From contig CAUJLY010000003.1 in NCBI GenBank assembly GCA_963281155.1, positions 434,001-498,000 of the forward strand: a DNA stretch of 64,000 nucleotides. The letters are read 5' to 3'. Position numbers and translations under genes: made by a program. The notes under the pieces were generated by a model. The model saw nothing but the letters and a program-made list of their open reading frames with translations. It was not told where the DNA came from and ran no database searches. Source of the DNA: Rhabditophanes sp. KR3021 (taxonomy: Eukaryota; Nematoda; Chromadorea; Rhabditida; Alloionematidae). Positions 47,447-61,400 of the stretch are shown piece by piece; positions within the stretch are counted from its first letter, which is position 1; each line of letters starts with the position of its first letter.

Positions 47447-47550
47447 ATAAGCCTTTGATTAAAATTAAAAAATATTTTATTTAAAGAGATCACTTTCGAA
47501 AGAAATGTTCATATTTCGAAAGAATTGTCATTTCATTGTTGCGTTTATAA

Positions 47551-47622
47551 CACATTAATATTGGTGGTATCACATTAATATTGGTGGTATCCCATTAATA
47601 TTGCATTATCACATTAATATTA
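47551..47622. repeat. Tandem repeat, 20-bp unit, about 3.5 copies
   Basis: CACATTAATATTGGTGGTAT occurs twice perfectly (47551-47570 and 47571-47590). It is followed by a diverged third copy and a partial fourth copy. The unit contains the palindrome ATTAATATTAAT-like core TTAATA. Confidence 0.9.
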
Positions 47623-47839
47623 CGAAATCATCCCAACCAATGTATCCTTCATAATAAAAAGATGCAAATAAAGGCAATAAATATGTTTTGCTAGATTTAT
47701 TAACATGAAACAATAAATACCAATTAATAAAATTTAAAAGATCTAAAATAAATGTTGCTTTATATGTATCGCCAAGTAATTAGTTGTAGTTGAATGAGAT
47801 GAATATGATTTGTGTGTGTGTGTTAAACTGATTAAATTA

Positions 47840-48158
47840 TTACTTCTTAGGAATGAACATTTTGAGGCATTTTTTGAATGTATTGTTGTTGAAACAATTA
47901 AATCTGCAAGATGCCCGCATATTTGAATTTGTATGTGAGTAAAATTCGTGGCAATGAAGGCAAACATTGTCTAGAAATTCTTCTAAGCCATTTTGATTAG
48001 CCAACTGAAAGGAAACGTTTTGATTATCCAATTTGAATTAAACTTACATTGCATTGCTTGACAACTTTGTAAATTCTGGGACGAGTAGCGGCACAAATAT
48101 TTTGTATTAATAAAGTTGTAAAAAGAAAAATAAATATAAAAAACAAATTTGTTTTCAT
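47840..48158 (-). CDS. CHH/ITP-family neuropeptide precursor
   Basis: Exon 1 (48158-48048) and exon 2 (48004-47840), with a 43-bp intron GTAAGT...TTTCAG, give 91 aa. The first 23 residues (MKTNLFFIFIFLFTTLLIQN...) form a strong signal peptide ending near ICA. The mature part of about 68 residues has exactly six cysteines in the order of the crustacean hyperglycaemic hormone / ion transport peptide family. C1-C2 spacing is 15, C2-C3 is 2 (CLHC), C4-C5 is 3 (CRFNC) and C5-C6 is 8 (CFNNNTFKKC), all as in arthropod members. C3-C4 is 14 rather than 12. The local wording NVCLHCHEFY and CRFNCF fits the family's CEDCYNLF and CRKDCF. There is no dibasic-flanked precursor peptide and no C-terminal amidation Gly. 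The gene sits alone between tandem repeats and the NLK 3' region. I infer a neurosecretory hormone. Confidence 0.77.
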
Positions 48159-49678
48159 TTTATAGTATCAATGATTTCTGGAAAGTTATATATAAAGTTG
48201 GGTTAAATCAACTAGGAAGTAGATATCCATTAGAAATGCAATGTAGATCACTAGAAGTAAGAAACATCCTCGAAGTATTACGTAAATCATCATTTATTCA
48301 TGACTATTTAAAAGGTTCAAAAGTGGAAGTTACTCTTGTATTACCATTTACTTATAACATCTGTCTACATCCAGAATATTTTTGTTATTCATTAGAAGTA
48401 GTATTTGAATGGTAATTCTAGATTCGTCACTTTTTGAGGAGAGGTAAATATTCATATTTGGGAAGAGACAAAGATCCGATTATCAATTTAATTAGGTGAA
48501 GAAGTTTTAGTTTACGTTCAAATCGAGAGATGTCAAAATGTAGTGTGAGCAGGTGGTGATTTGGAAATCAAATTCATTGATGTGATTCATTGATGATACA
48601 GCAAATCAAGTTTAATGAATCCTACTTTCCTTTATTGTTTTCTTTACTTCACATACTTGACTTCATTTTTAAACGAATTTAAAATTAAGGTATTAGGTGT
48701 CAAAAGTTCAGCTTTCTATAAATAAATTCCATATTTGCTTAAGTCATCCCTCAGTAGTTGGCTTCAATAGTTTATCCCAATAGTTTACTTCTAATTATGT
48801 CTTTATTGTGAGGAAAACAAAGTTTGACGTCAAACATTTCACTTCATTAACAGTTCCAAAACGTTTCTTTTATGTAGATTTAGGCAGGGGCGTTAAAGAC
48901 GAATACTGGATGCTCGAAATTTTACTTTGAAATAGAAATATTACTTTATATTCAATTGTTTAAAACACAATAAATATGGTATGTTCAAATTTTTATTTTA
49001 AAATAGAATTATTGGATGGGCATATAAAATTGACAAATAAAATATATAATTATGTTTTAAACTTTACTTCTCTGAAGTAAATAAATAAATTCCAAAAAAT
49101 TGAATAATTTGGTTAGTTGTTGGTATATAATAATATGTTAAAGAATATTTGATCTGCACTCAATTAACAAGCACGCTTTCATATTCTTAAAAAAATTGGA
49201 AATTGTATCAAAAGTTGAAAGAACTTAAAGGGTAATTTAGATGATTTCATTTGAAAGGCTTTCTCCTCATATGTACATATATATAAACGCTGGTATAAAA
49301 TAGTGATAAACACACTTCCTTGTTTGACAATATTTAGTTTCACCTTATGGATATTTTGCTATATACATATTAAATAATTACTTTCCATTCTTAGTTCATT
49401 CTTATTTCAAGGGGGGTTTGGTGGTTTTTGCCACACACTTATAATCTTGTTGGTAAAACCTTTACTTATATAAATTTCATTTTGAAAGAACTAATGTACC
49501 GGATTTTTGACACAATTTTAAACAATTTGAGTGTGTGTAATAGTTCCATGATGAAAGACATTTGGTCCAAAATATATATATAATTTTAACTGTATTTAAT
49601 AAACCTAATTGATTGATATTTGTTTTTGTTAAGTTCATCAATTGAAATACTTTTTACATTCAAACCACTTTCCTACAC
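48159..49678. other. Gene-free stretch, CHH-like promoter to NLK 3' end
   Basis: About 1.5 kb. The plus-strand frame at 48149-48415 is open for about 85 codons (contains LEVRNILEVLRKSSF) but has no ATG at its start and overlaps the CHH-like start codon. I do not call it. The remainder is AT-rich. The NLK 3' UTR probably occupies the right end. Confidence 0.45.
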
Positions 49679-51253
49679 CTAATCCCATGCATTAGGAGAT
49701 GGTGGCAATTCGGAAGGCTGGGCTACTGAGCTGTTGACGAAATCTCTGTAAGAGGCACTGTTTGTGTTGATGCACAGTGGAACTCCATACAGGGGATTTC
49801 GTTCAGTTATGTATTTGTAGAGTCTTTCTCTTAAGTCAAACATAGAAAGTCTAGACAATTCTTTCTCCCACTTTGGTTCGAATGGTGATTCATGCTAAAA
49901 CGAATGAATAACATACATAAACTATTGGTAGGACTTACATTTGGTTCGGGATTTTTACTGAATACTCTTTCTCTCTTTGTTGTGGTGAAGCAACAAGTAC
50001 ACATGCAACTGTGAAATCTCATTCTTCCTTCTTCGAGATAAGGATGTTTTAAGGCTTCATCCACATTCATTCTCTTTTCTGGGTCAAACATAAGCATAGA
50101 CATCAACAGGTGGACTGCATCTTGTGTAGTTTGATGAGATAAATTATAAAATTTCATCGTGTTTGGTTGTTTAAAGGGAGATCGTGAAATATGGATACGT
50201 GCACCTTCGCAGGCACTTTTCATCTCATCAGGTGCTGGTGTTCCTAGCAAGTCAATGATCATATTTAATTGATCAATAGGCCCTTGAGCTTGGAAAAGAA
50301 TACGACGGCCTAGAAGCTCTGCGAATATACATCCAATAGCCCACATATCAATAGCACCTGTATATTTTCTTGAACCCATCAAAAGCTCAGGTGCTCTGTA
50401 GTATTGAGTCACAACTTCGTGTGTCATGTTGATTTGTTCTTTTGGATTCCATACTCTGGCCAATCCGAAGTCGCAAATTTTCAAGATACAATTCGAATTT
50501 ACGAGCAAATTACCAGGCTAAAAATACATATTAGTACTTGGAATGTAATAAAGGAAACCTTACTTTAATATCTCTGTGTAGAATGTTGGCACTGTGCAAG
50601 TATCTAAGTCCTCTCAAAATTTGATATACGAAAACCTTAATATGATCTGATGTTAGGGGTTGTGGTGAAACAATAATCTTGTGCAAGTCAGATTGCATCA
50701 ATTCCGTCAAGATATAGATTTCTTGATAAAAGTGTCTTTCAGTTGGCTGGAGGATGTCTAGAAGTCCCAAGACATTGTCATGACTGAAACTGGCAAGCAT
50801 TCTAACTTCCCTGAATACTCTTTTACAACTAGCTTGATTTTGGAATACATTTGGCATCTTCTTAAGAGCAACTTTTTTGTTGTTCCGTGGATCTGTAACA
50901 GCCCATACAATGCCAAAAGCTCCATAACCAATCGGACGATCTGGCTCATACCTCTTGGGTGAAGAAGTCTGATTGGCGGCAAAAAAGTTATGCTGGTCTG
51001 TATTAAACAAAGCCTTTACTAAATTCGAATCATTTCCCTGTGCCAAACTAGCATTAACAGCAGCTGTGAAATGAGATTGAATAATATCTCCAGTCCGGGT
51101 ATTGTTGTGATGTAACTTTGGGTGGCTTTTCTGCATGGAATTATTATTGGAGGAAACGATATTTTGGGAAAGCCCAGATTCTTTAACTTGCGGTCCGTTG
51201 AATATTTGAGCATTGGAGACGGATGCATTCATGTGAGAGGTGACTAAAGCCAT
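49679..51253 (-). CDS. lit-1: Nemo-like kinase (NLK / LIT-1)
   Basis: NLK is a MAPK-related Ser/Thr kinase. In nematodes LIT-1 with POP-1/TCF controls asymmetric cell division in the Wnt pathway. Exons 51253-50564, 50517-49939 and 49894-49679 give 494 aa, all in frame, with introns of 44-46 bp. An Asn/Ser/His-rich N-terminus of about 100 residues precedes the kinase: PIGYGAFGIVWAVTD (Gly loop), VALKKMPNVFQN (catalytic Lys), YLHSANILHRDIKPGNLLV (catalytic loop split by intron 1), ICDFGLARVW (DFG) and VVTQYYRAPELLMG (activation segment, TQY-type rather than MAPK TEY). The NLK-specific extension RMRFHSCMCTCCFTTTKRE, with its Cys cluster, and the C-terminal tail follow. No lesion is visible. Longer isoforms with upstream exons in the AT-rich region are possible but not seen. 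Confidence 0.97.
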
Positions 51254-54200
51254 ATTTATTTTGAAAATAAATAATTATCCTATATTAGAATGATATATCT
51301 TAATATTTCAGGAAACTTGAATCAATTTAAATAAAAGATGCCTTGTTGAAAGAGCTTGTAGTGCAATAATATAAATAATAAGAATATATTTTGTGTCCGC
51401 CAATAAATAGTTTGACCTACTAATGAATAGCGTAGATAGTAGTGAAAGTAATTAAATACTTGTAATGTTTGAGTCCAAATAGTTATTTAAAACAAAGCTT
51501 GCCGTTACTAGACAATGCAATTTGTTTGGATCTTCTATAAATGGAAATCGATTATTAATCAGTCAGATTTAAATTCATTTGGACAATGTAGTCCCGTAAA
51601 TGCGCGTGTGAGTACTTTTGAAAGCCCGAATAAGTAGGTGTAACAAGTAAAAAGCCAGTACGAGTATATTTGAATATGATATTTAATTAAATGAATGTTC
51701 AGATGATTCGGTAGTATGACTAACAACAATTACTTAAACAAGTTAACTTGTAGGCAAGAAGTTTGTTGAATGAACATTAATTTACTTTAAAAAGAGTAAT
51801 CAAATTATGCAATGCTTCACAAAAAAGTGTTCAAGGATAGGAACGGTTCAGGTGTTGTTACATTATAGTTTATCTATTTAATTGTCATAACTCATATTGA
51901 ATTACTTTGCATAAATTAAGAGGAGGCTGAGGAATATAAGTATAAGTTTATAAATAAATAATAAGCCTAACTTTTGATATATTAGCTGGTCACCACTGAT
52001 CTCTGTTATCTTTAATTCACCGAAACTACATCATCTTGCACACATATGTAACTAGATGGTGATTTGATGATAAACATATACGTATGTTCAGCAGATTAGA
52101 ATGGAGATAATAAAAGTTTGCACGAATATTTTATGAGGAGCGGTAAGTGTGATGCAATTTTCTTGAACCTTCTTACTATTATAAACAAATTTGAAGAAAA
52201 AAAGCAACAAAAAATAGAACCTTTAAATTGTCAAACAAATGAAGGTACACATTTTCAGTTTGAACAGGAAAAATGTATAATATTGTATTGTATGTATAGA
52301 TTAGATTAGATTATTATGTTTGTGTATATGCATAGGTTTCTGAATGGTCGGTTACTTTACAAGAAAAGAGAATACATTTAATAGCGATTTTGCTTTTAGC
52401 AAACAGTTATTATTATTATTTATGTATAAAAAAGAAGGACTTGCTCATCCATTGCCTTTTAGATCGGAGAATCTCCATCTACCCTTCCCTTCTCATTTAC
52501 CGAAACAGACACATTGGTGGTTGCTTTGGTATAAACGTATACATTTTTACGAATCAAAATGGACCTTTTTATACAGGTTTCTTCTCACTATACAATCCCC
52601 AGGAATTTTTGTTTATGCTGTTTTTGAAATGTGTATAAACTTTACTACATCCATTCACAATCATATCTATCATTCCCCCCTTTACACAATAATAAGCTTG
52701 ATTTTGTTTGTAATAATTTCAAAAAATAATAAATAAATAAAAATATACAAAGAAAGGGGCTTTGGGTGGAGAAGGTATGCTTTTTTGTTGTTGAAACCAT
52801 ACAATTAAGGTGGGAATTAGGATCAGCTGGTCTGGTTTAGTGACAAAGGAACAAATTAATAAGTTATGATGGTGGTGCAATATGTGTCTGGATGGAGAAG
52901 GAAGAAGAAAGAAGTAGTATATCAAATGATAATAGGTATAAAATAAATGTCCCCTCAGACATTACTAATTAAATGACATTGTGTGGTAGCAATGGAAATT
53001 TGTCGTCAAACCATATGCAAAGTCACCAAAAAAGACTACAAAAAAGTGGTACCAAAAATGTGGATTGAATAGAAGCGTTTTGCTTTTAACAATATAATAA
53101 CAATATATCTCAAAAATCTCAAGATTACCTCCAGACAACACCACTAATTCGTACAAAAAATGACCATGAAAACTGGATTTGTAGTAAAATGGACAAACTA
53201 ATATCTAGTTATTTTAAACGACACTTTTATGAAACCGCATTTTCGAAACATTCCATCTAATCTCAATGAACTCTTTGATGTCCACTGATTTTTCGTTTCG
53301 AAGTACCTATAGAACTAAAAAAAGGAGCATAATATAGAGAAACCATATAATATGGTGTTATTTTTTGAGCAGACAAATAAAAAGAAATTTGTAAACAAAA
53401 GTTTTTACTTTACTTTCATTTGTACGAGAGATAGATGAATGTGGATGGATAGATGATGTGTTAGTTAGTTAATTTTTTAATGTTGTTTGCTATATTTATA
53501 TAAATAATCATAAATATTAGATGTGAACAATTTACGGTTTTAACAAAAATAATGTTATGAAGGTAATTGATAACAAATAATAATACAAACACAAGCAAAT
53601 AATCGGAACATTTTTTAAATGAAAGCATATCCGAAACGTTTCTCTTTAGTATTTTTGTTTTTAGTACTAGGAAGAGCATGTATTATAGTATTCTTCAAAA
53701 TCTTATTTTTTTTATTTGTTGTTTGGAAAGAAAACTTTCCTTCACAAACAATTCAATGTAGTGTAGTTTTGTAGTATAGACTCAGAAAGTACAAGTAATG
53801 TTCTTGTATGTATTAATAAATAATATTCACACCCATCTTGTCCTTATCTTACTCATGAAACTCAATCAGAACACCCAGCATTTTCCCAGACTAATCTATT
53901 AATAGAATGAATTTTAGAGGACTAAAAAACCACATAACATAAAAAACAACAGTCTTGTGGTAGACTTTATTGACAACTTCATTCTTTAGGAAAGGGATAA
54001 ATAAAATATATTTCATTTTAATAAAGCTATTGTTATTTTTATTTTGTTTATACTTTTTTATTTTACTTAACATGACGACTGAGTCAGATCGTACCCAACT
54101 AATACTGTTAAATGAAGTTATTAGCAGGTTTTAGAACAAAAAATATGATTGTGCGAAGTATGATTGTTTGGATAAATAGTGAAGGGAAGTATTAAACAAT

Positions 54201-57200
54201 ATATTACATACATCTGAATATACATCTACGTAATCAGATGTTACTAACCACAGGCTAGCTAATTTTTGCCAATCTTCGATTGGACCGGGCAAAAAGTTTG
54301 CCATAACAATGATAAGAGATAGTAGTAGTTAGTGGTTGTGGTCAAATTTATAAATGTACATATTATTTACAGACGGTCAATATATTTGGAGGACACACAT
54401 ATTATCAGTGACAAGGACCAGAACTTCAATATAGTTAACTTTTAAAACACACATACAACAATTGATAACAAACCAAATTTGCTTTATTAATAAAAAAAGC
54501 TAAATTTAGCAACCACTCTCAATTAGGATTGGATGGTTATGCGTCGTGGTAATGATAATAATTAAATAATAAATAATTAATTATGGAAGTTATTTTTTAG
54601 CAAATAAACTCTTGATTAGTCATTCTTTTAGAGTAAATAAATAAATAATTCTTTAAATACTGAAGCTTACCTACAATTTAATTAGAGCAATTTTATTTAT
54701 TATATCAAGTTCATAGTCAATGTATGAAGTTATTAACATTTCCAATTATTTCCAACAACTGTCTCCGAAATAAAAAGAATTCGAAAGTGCCAAACCTTCC
54801 TTTCCCAAAACTAAAAGAAATTTGATATGGATTAATGAGAAAGCTATATCTAAAAATATTGAACTCTCCCCCATTAAATGACCCAACACTTAAATGCACC
54901 GAACTTGGACAGTGTCCATTCTCTTTTCAATATAATCAATTAGATTTGTTTAAGATCTATATTAAATATATATATGAATAAGTATAGTTTATGTGTGTGT
55001 GTATATACATAAGTGCAATTGTCGAAGATAATGTGTTGGCTAGGCTGTTTATAGTCATCACACCACAACTCAAAACTTCCTTAACTGAGGAATTTTTTGT
55101 CTGGGTTGTTGTTGTGGTGGCGGAGTGAGGTTTTCGGCAAATGGTGAACCATGGTAAAGCTCGTAGTTAAGGATTCTGTTTACCAATAAATGTGTGTGTC
55201 GTCTGCTCAAAAATAAAGAATTTACGACTTAATATTTACGTTACCAAAGACATAAACAAAAATATTGGTCTGTTTTGTAAATATTCAAAGACATGTATCT
55301 CCTTTGGAGTGAAGGATGGTGCCGTCACCTGATTTTTTTGCCATCACAATGACTTAATTTGTTGATGGAAACCATCAAATATATCACCACCATTTGCCTC
55401 TTTTTATCATGCCCTGAGTGATAAAAGAACTTATATGCTTAGGCAAATAGTACTAACTTATATAATAACTCAAATAATAACTCAAATATAAACCAAATAT
55501 ATCCCACTATTGACAATAAAGCTTGATTTCATATAATTTTATACATATCAGAAATATCAAAAAGTGGTTTAAGTAAAAGCTAAAATGTGTGTAACATTCA
55601 AATGATCAATTGTTTACTTTTGTACCTTTTGTCAAATAATAGAAAACGTCATTAAGGTTTAATTGTATTATTGTGTACGTTATCAGTAGATTGGGAAGGT
55701 ATTAAATTTTTGATAATTTAATCAGAAAAAATAAATGGAATTGGAAATGAATTTGGAGCATTTTTAATAGAAAGTAAAAACGACTTTAAGAAGGAACAAA
55801 TTGGGAAAGATTGGTTTCTAATTATTTTGTTGTGGAACGTAAATAAGAAGATTATAATATTGAAAATAATTAAAGCGATCAGATTGCTTTGTACATATGA
55901 ATATCTTGGAAAAGCTGATATGCCCAGCTGATAAAAGTGACCAGCACAAAACAAAAAATATATATAGAGATGATGAGGAGGATCTTCATCCTTTTTTTTT
56001 CTTGTGACTAAATGAAATAACATTTTAGCTAGCACTGAAAAATATTTATATATCTTTTTTGATTAGTCAATGGCATCACACCTATATATCACTTACATAA
56101 TTATGATATACTTTTGACAGAAGAAGATCTAGTCAAATAAAGTTTCGAAACTAGATTTGATGACTAGATATGCATATTTATTCTTCATTTTATCCATCAA
56201 ACAAACCTCCTCCTAAAAGAGATACTGCAACTGATCAAAAAGGTATTTAAATGTAGTAGGCATCAAATATGTGTAATGTAGTTATGTTTTCATTTTTACC
56301 TTTTTATCATGTTTTTTGGTTTCTGAAATTAATCTTCTATTAACTTGAAACAATAACAATTTTGGTTTAAAAGAAATATATGAAAGAGATAGTATCAAAA
56401 ATAAAATAATAAGAATCCGTAATATTTCCTTCTGTCTACCACATAAAAGACCAAAAGTTACAATTTGTTGTTATTTACGGAACTCAAAACAAAACCGAAA
56501 TATCAACAAAAAGCGAGTTGAAAACAAATGTTTTTATGAATGTTCAAAAATTAAATAAAAAACAACCTAACAAGAGACTATTTTGTTGTCTGGTCTTTGT
56601 GACGAAAGCTGAAGGAACTTCAATTTTCCCTGCATCCACTTTTAAAAGCTATTTATAGAATTTTTTTACCAAAAATTAAACATACTTTTTTTTGAAAAAT
56701 AACAACATGATAAATAAAATTAAAGATAAAGCGATATATTTTTGGATGTGTTCAGATATAATGTGTGGAACTGGTATACTGAAACAGACGAGGAAATAAA
56801 AAAATAAGGCTTGGAGTGGGTGAGGACAGTTGGTGTGGTGTACGCGTAAACTAACTTTTTCCAATTATAACCTTGTGGAGAAAGAGGAGCTTAGTGTTTC
56901 AGGTAAAAAACTAGACTGGACTAGTCTATGTTGGGAAATTCCTGATAAAACTATAGTAGTATTAAAAAAATAATAAGATCACAATCTTGAAAGCAAAAAA
57001 ATATTAGTATAATAATGTTATCACACCGTTTCACAAAGGACACCTCAACATCTCAACTAGATGCAAAGGACACTAGAAACACAAAGTATAACAACTTTCA
57101 TACAACGACTTGTTGCACGCCATTTTCACATGAACTGTAGATGTTCTTTATCCAAATTAAGGACTCGTCCAAAATGAGGATATGATATGAACGTGTATAT

Positions 57201-58400
57201 ATGTGTGCTTGAATAAGATAATAAAATGAACAAAAGTACATTGAAATATTTGATTACAAAGTTTTGGTTGTCTCCAATGGTAGTCGTTTTTTTAATATTA
57301 AAATTACATTTTTATGTTTGGTGTTAAATCTTTCTAAAGTTTTATGCACTATGTACAGTCAACCCTCTAAAAGATTACAATTTAATGGGTGGGGGAGATG
57401 AGAAATTCCATGGATTCAAGGTAACCAGATCTATGATGTATTTTACTCCCACACCTCACAAGCTTCTGCCATCAATATAAAAAACAACGACAACTAATAG
57501 ATGTATAAAAAGGAGAGGTAACATCACCTGGATGTATATTAATACTAATTAAAGTGCACTCGAATAAAATGACAGAATAGATGATTATTTGATTTGATTA
57601 ACAACTGTTTTTTCATCGTCATGCGACTGATTACAATTATTTTAAAATTTAATGAAAAATGTTGGTCAAGCCTAAAGTAGATTTTGTTGTTTTAATGTAC
57701 ATACACTTTTTATTGATAATAGCCTAAAACATTTTTGGTACGAACAAGTCAAAAGTCATAAATTCCGTAAAAGGAAACTCAACCAATTTCAAGACATATG
57801 AATCGCAAAGTAATTAAATGGTCAGACTTTGTAAGCCATATGGAAATTAACATTTTTTGCTTGATAAACTTACAAGGGACAGCTTTATGTACATGAGATA
57901 TTATCTCTCTAATCTACAACTTATAAGTAGAAAACAAAAAAGCAAGCAAAACAAAAATAGACAATATTCATATGTAGTCGTTTTTTGGAGGAATAGGATG
58001 ATGATAACATTCTTTTTTATTTGAAGTAAGTGTCTTTTTTTGGTAGGAGGTTTAAAGATAGATTTGAATGGTTTGTGAGATTGCACATATAATATGAAAG
58101 ATTGGATAAGAATGCCTGTGCCTTAGGTTAAATAAGTAACGGTGGTAGTGTTTTATAATCTTTGACATAGATTTAAGGCACATTTAAGACAAATCTTTTG
58201 TAACGGTCCCAAAGAGTAGATTTATTAATAGAGAGTTGGCGGAAAAAAAGAAAAGTCTATAGTACATTTGAAAAAAGAGAATATAAAAAAGAGCTGTGAA
58301 AATGGTTGGGTTCAGGGTATAGAATATAATAATGTGATATGAACTCCTTTTTTTATATGTATTCAAAAATGTCTAGGATGCACTTTTGTCCTTTTTGGAA
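51254..58400. other. Large gene-free AT-rich region, left part
   Basis: I see no gene I can support on either strand. The longest frame (52344-52736, +, 130 codons) is Phe/Leu/Ile/His-rich, as expected from AT-rich random sequence, and shows no motif. Short TG runs (about 54990) and many A/T homopolymers occur. The right flank of NLK may contain its promoter or distant 5' exons. No tRNA-like cloverleaf, CRISPR-like array or transposon ends were noticed by eye. Confidence 0.45.
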
Positions 58401-61400
58401 AAGGCGTACCACCAGAACGATTAAAATTCATCTAATGTGATAATGTGTAGCAATAAACTTGGCCTTCTTGTACTTGTCTTAATTTGTTTGGCACAAATTG
58501 TGGTTAAATCATAGAATAAATTGTGAAGGCATAAAAAAAGTGCAATGCCACTTTCTATGGAAAGCCCTTTTAAGAATGGGCATGACGAGTTAGCTTTAAA
58601 GTGCGGCAAAAGGTTGTAGACTAATTTCCAGAATCCGAAATGTGATGCAAATACGATACAAAGATTAATGAACTGAGAACTGAAAAGGGGAAAAGAGGGT
58701 GAATACACTTTTTGAAAGTTTAAACTCAAAACTGAACACAAAAGTGAACGGTAGGCCTTCGTAGACCAAGTTTAAAGAATATGTTGTTGCATTATCAAAT
58801 AGTAATGCAATATATCTCTCCATCTTGTCGTTAAATAAATAAACAAATCTAGTAATGATTTTGTAGATGACGCCTGATTTATTGACTCAATAAATGTGAA
58901 CTGCAAATTAAGAATTAATTGTTTGGTAGTGTTGAATTTTAGACTAAGGACGGTTAATAATATTGTAGTAACAGGAAATGGGGCATACTTTTAAATTCAT
59001 GAACATATATCCTTAACAGTTCAGCACTCTTTGTAAAATAGTTTAAATTTCAAAATACAAATTAATAATGAAAAAGACCTTGGATTTGCCGTTACTCTAA
59101 ATAGCTTCTATTAATTGTAGGGGATTGGTCTTCCATAAACATAAATGATAATATTTTGAAGGATGGTCAAAATTGTGATATTTTAAAGAATACCCATTTC
59201 GAACAAATTTAAGCCAACTTCATTAGTTTAAGCAAATATTGTCAAAACGTAATATAAAAGAGAAACGGTTGTTGCGCATTAATATGCTAATTATTACAGC
59301 CGACATCTTATAAAATTTAAACATTAATAAGAAAGATACTAAATATACCATCAGACCATTATGTATATATTTGTTCATATATATATATCAAAGTGTTCGT
59401 GATAAACTGATTTATTAATAATATTTGTCTGGCCAAACACACACACAAACAATCACATCCAATTAATTGGAACCGAGGAGGAAAAGATTTATATATTTAT
59501 ATATTATTAGGTTAGATATTATTAATGTTACATATTAGACAAAAGAACGTTTAAATCATAACACACGTACATACAAGCTTTAGTTAACTTGTTTGTAGAT
59601 ACACTCACACACACCATAACGACTATATAACAATTGCCAATGGTGGGGAATGGTGTTGTTGTTTAGCTGGGAATGGGGGTAATATGACCTTCATTTTGAG
59701 ACAATCGTATATTGCGCAGTTATGAGGGTAAGGGTATGAAGTTCCTTTTGTGATTTAAGTTCCTTTATAAAGGTACTACTATGTATTGCCTCAAAAAGGC
59801 AAAAGCTTGGGTGCCAATTACAAAGTAATTTATTTTGATATTAGAATTCACGTCAACTTTTACAATACTTCTTGTGGACGTCATCCCTAAAAGTAAGGCG
59901 GAAATTGGGAGTCTCGAATATGTTAGTTGAAAAAAAGTGTACAAGATAAGATGAACTTAGGGTGCCACCAACGCTGCTACTCCCGACTTCATACAGCAAC
60001 CCAAGACACACGCCATCTAAACTCTTCTCCCAAAGTTCATTGCCCTCAAATGAGTAATGGTGGGCCTATTGTGATGTCTAACGGTTTGTCTAAAACTACA
60101 TTAAAACAAATATATAATTTTTAAAATATATATGTCAAAATGAACACTAGAAGGAGCATGAATATAAAGTGGACGCTCGAATTAATATTACATTTTGAAA
60201 CAATGGACTAAGTCTAATAAATACTTTGACTTGCAGGGAATTAGCTGAAATCAGTATAATAACACAAATTCCTCTTCAAAAGCAACTACATATACACAAT
60301 AATTGAAGGAACTTATCAAAAAGGCCCGTCAGTAAGTAATCATTTTAGGAGTGAGTGTGTTGATCTCGTTCAAATCTCTCTGCCTAAACCTCCAAATGTA
60401 TAATCTTATTATAAAGATTGAAATTGTATAATGTACTTGCATAAATTAATAATCACGACCAGATCAATTAAACGAATTAAATAGAGCGTCATATTTTTTG
60501 ATAATTAAGTCAATTTTGTTAATCTATGCTTTTAAAAGGAACGTAATGTTTTTTATGTTGTTATTTTTTGGATGTTTTTCACTTAAAAATAAAATAGTAA
60601 TAATTTTTTTTGTCATAGACAGGGTTCTATTTGTAAGTAAATAAACAATTATTAGTATTTACTTTTTTGTCTATCGTTTTTTATTGTTGTTGGAGGTAGT
60701 AATATTATAGTGTAGACTAGAAATCAGTAATTCATATAAATACTCATTTTCTTAAATTAAATATCTTAAAAACATTGAATGTAGACCATTACATTTCACT
60801 CTTTCCATAAACTCAAATAAAAGACAATTTAATCCTAATAAAGGGAAAGTTAATTTGGAAAGTAGAACATTACAGGTCCTTTTGGTTGATCAGTATAGGT
60901 AGAAGTAAATAATAAAAATAAATTTCGTTTTTGTCGAATCAAGTAAGGTGTTTTAAAGGGAAACTGAAAAATTAATAATTCAAAATATATAGTCAAATAG
61001 AAGAGTTGGGGTATTTGGTTTTTACTTGTTTGTAGCGCATTCCTGTAACATTCACCACACCATATATCTTCTTCTTTTCTTTGACATTTTTTTCATAACA
61101 CACAATCTTAATTTAGTTGTTTGTTCGGTTCTTAATTGGCTAGAAATATTTGGAAGGGGAAGTAAAGGGTAGTTGTTTCAACAAACAATAAACCCCAATA
61201 ATAACTAAAAATGTGTAAAATTCAAAACGACAACAAAAAATGCACCTCATTCCAATGTACTGAACTATTATCTGATGGTAATAACAATGTCCACCCAATC
61301 TTCCCTATCAAACTATGATGAAGTTGTTAAGCTGAAAAAGTTGTACTTTCCCTATAAACCTAACATTATATATATTATTATAATAAGTATAAATTTTTAA

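Noticed and set aside
48149..48415. Plus-strand 88-codon open frame overlapping the CHH-like start.
   Set aside because: Starts without ATG and conflicts with the better-supported minus-strand gene. No recognisable family.
52344..52736. 130-codon plus-strand ORF, the longest in the gene-free region.
   Set aside because: Phe/Ile/Leu/His-rich composition as expected from AT-rich DNA, no motif, no distinct base composition.
58443..58665. Plus-strand reading with a signal-peptide-like start (MCSNKLGLLVLVLIC) and a later CGKRL segment reminiscent of an insulin-like B chain.
   Set aside because: Four stops interrupt the single frame, no A-chain CC pattern follows, and no plausible introns remove the stops. 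Too weak to call even as a pseudogene.
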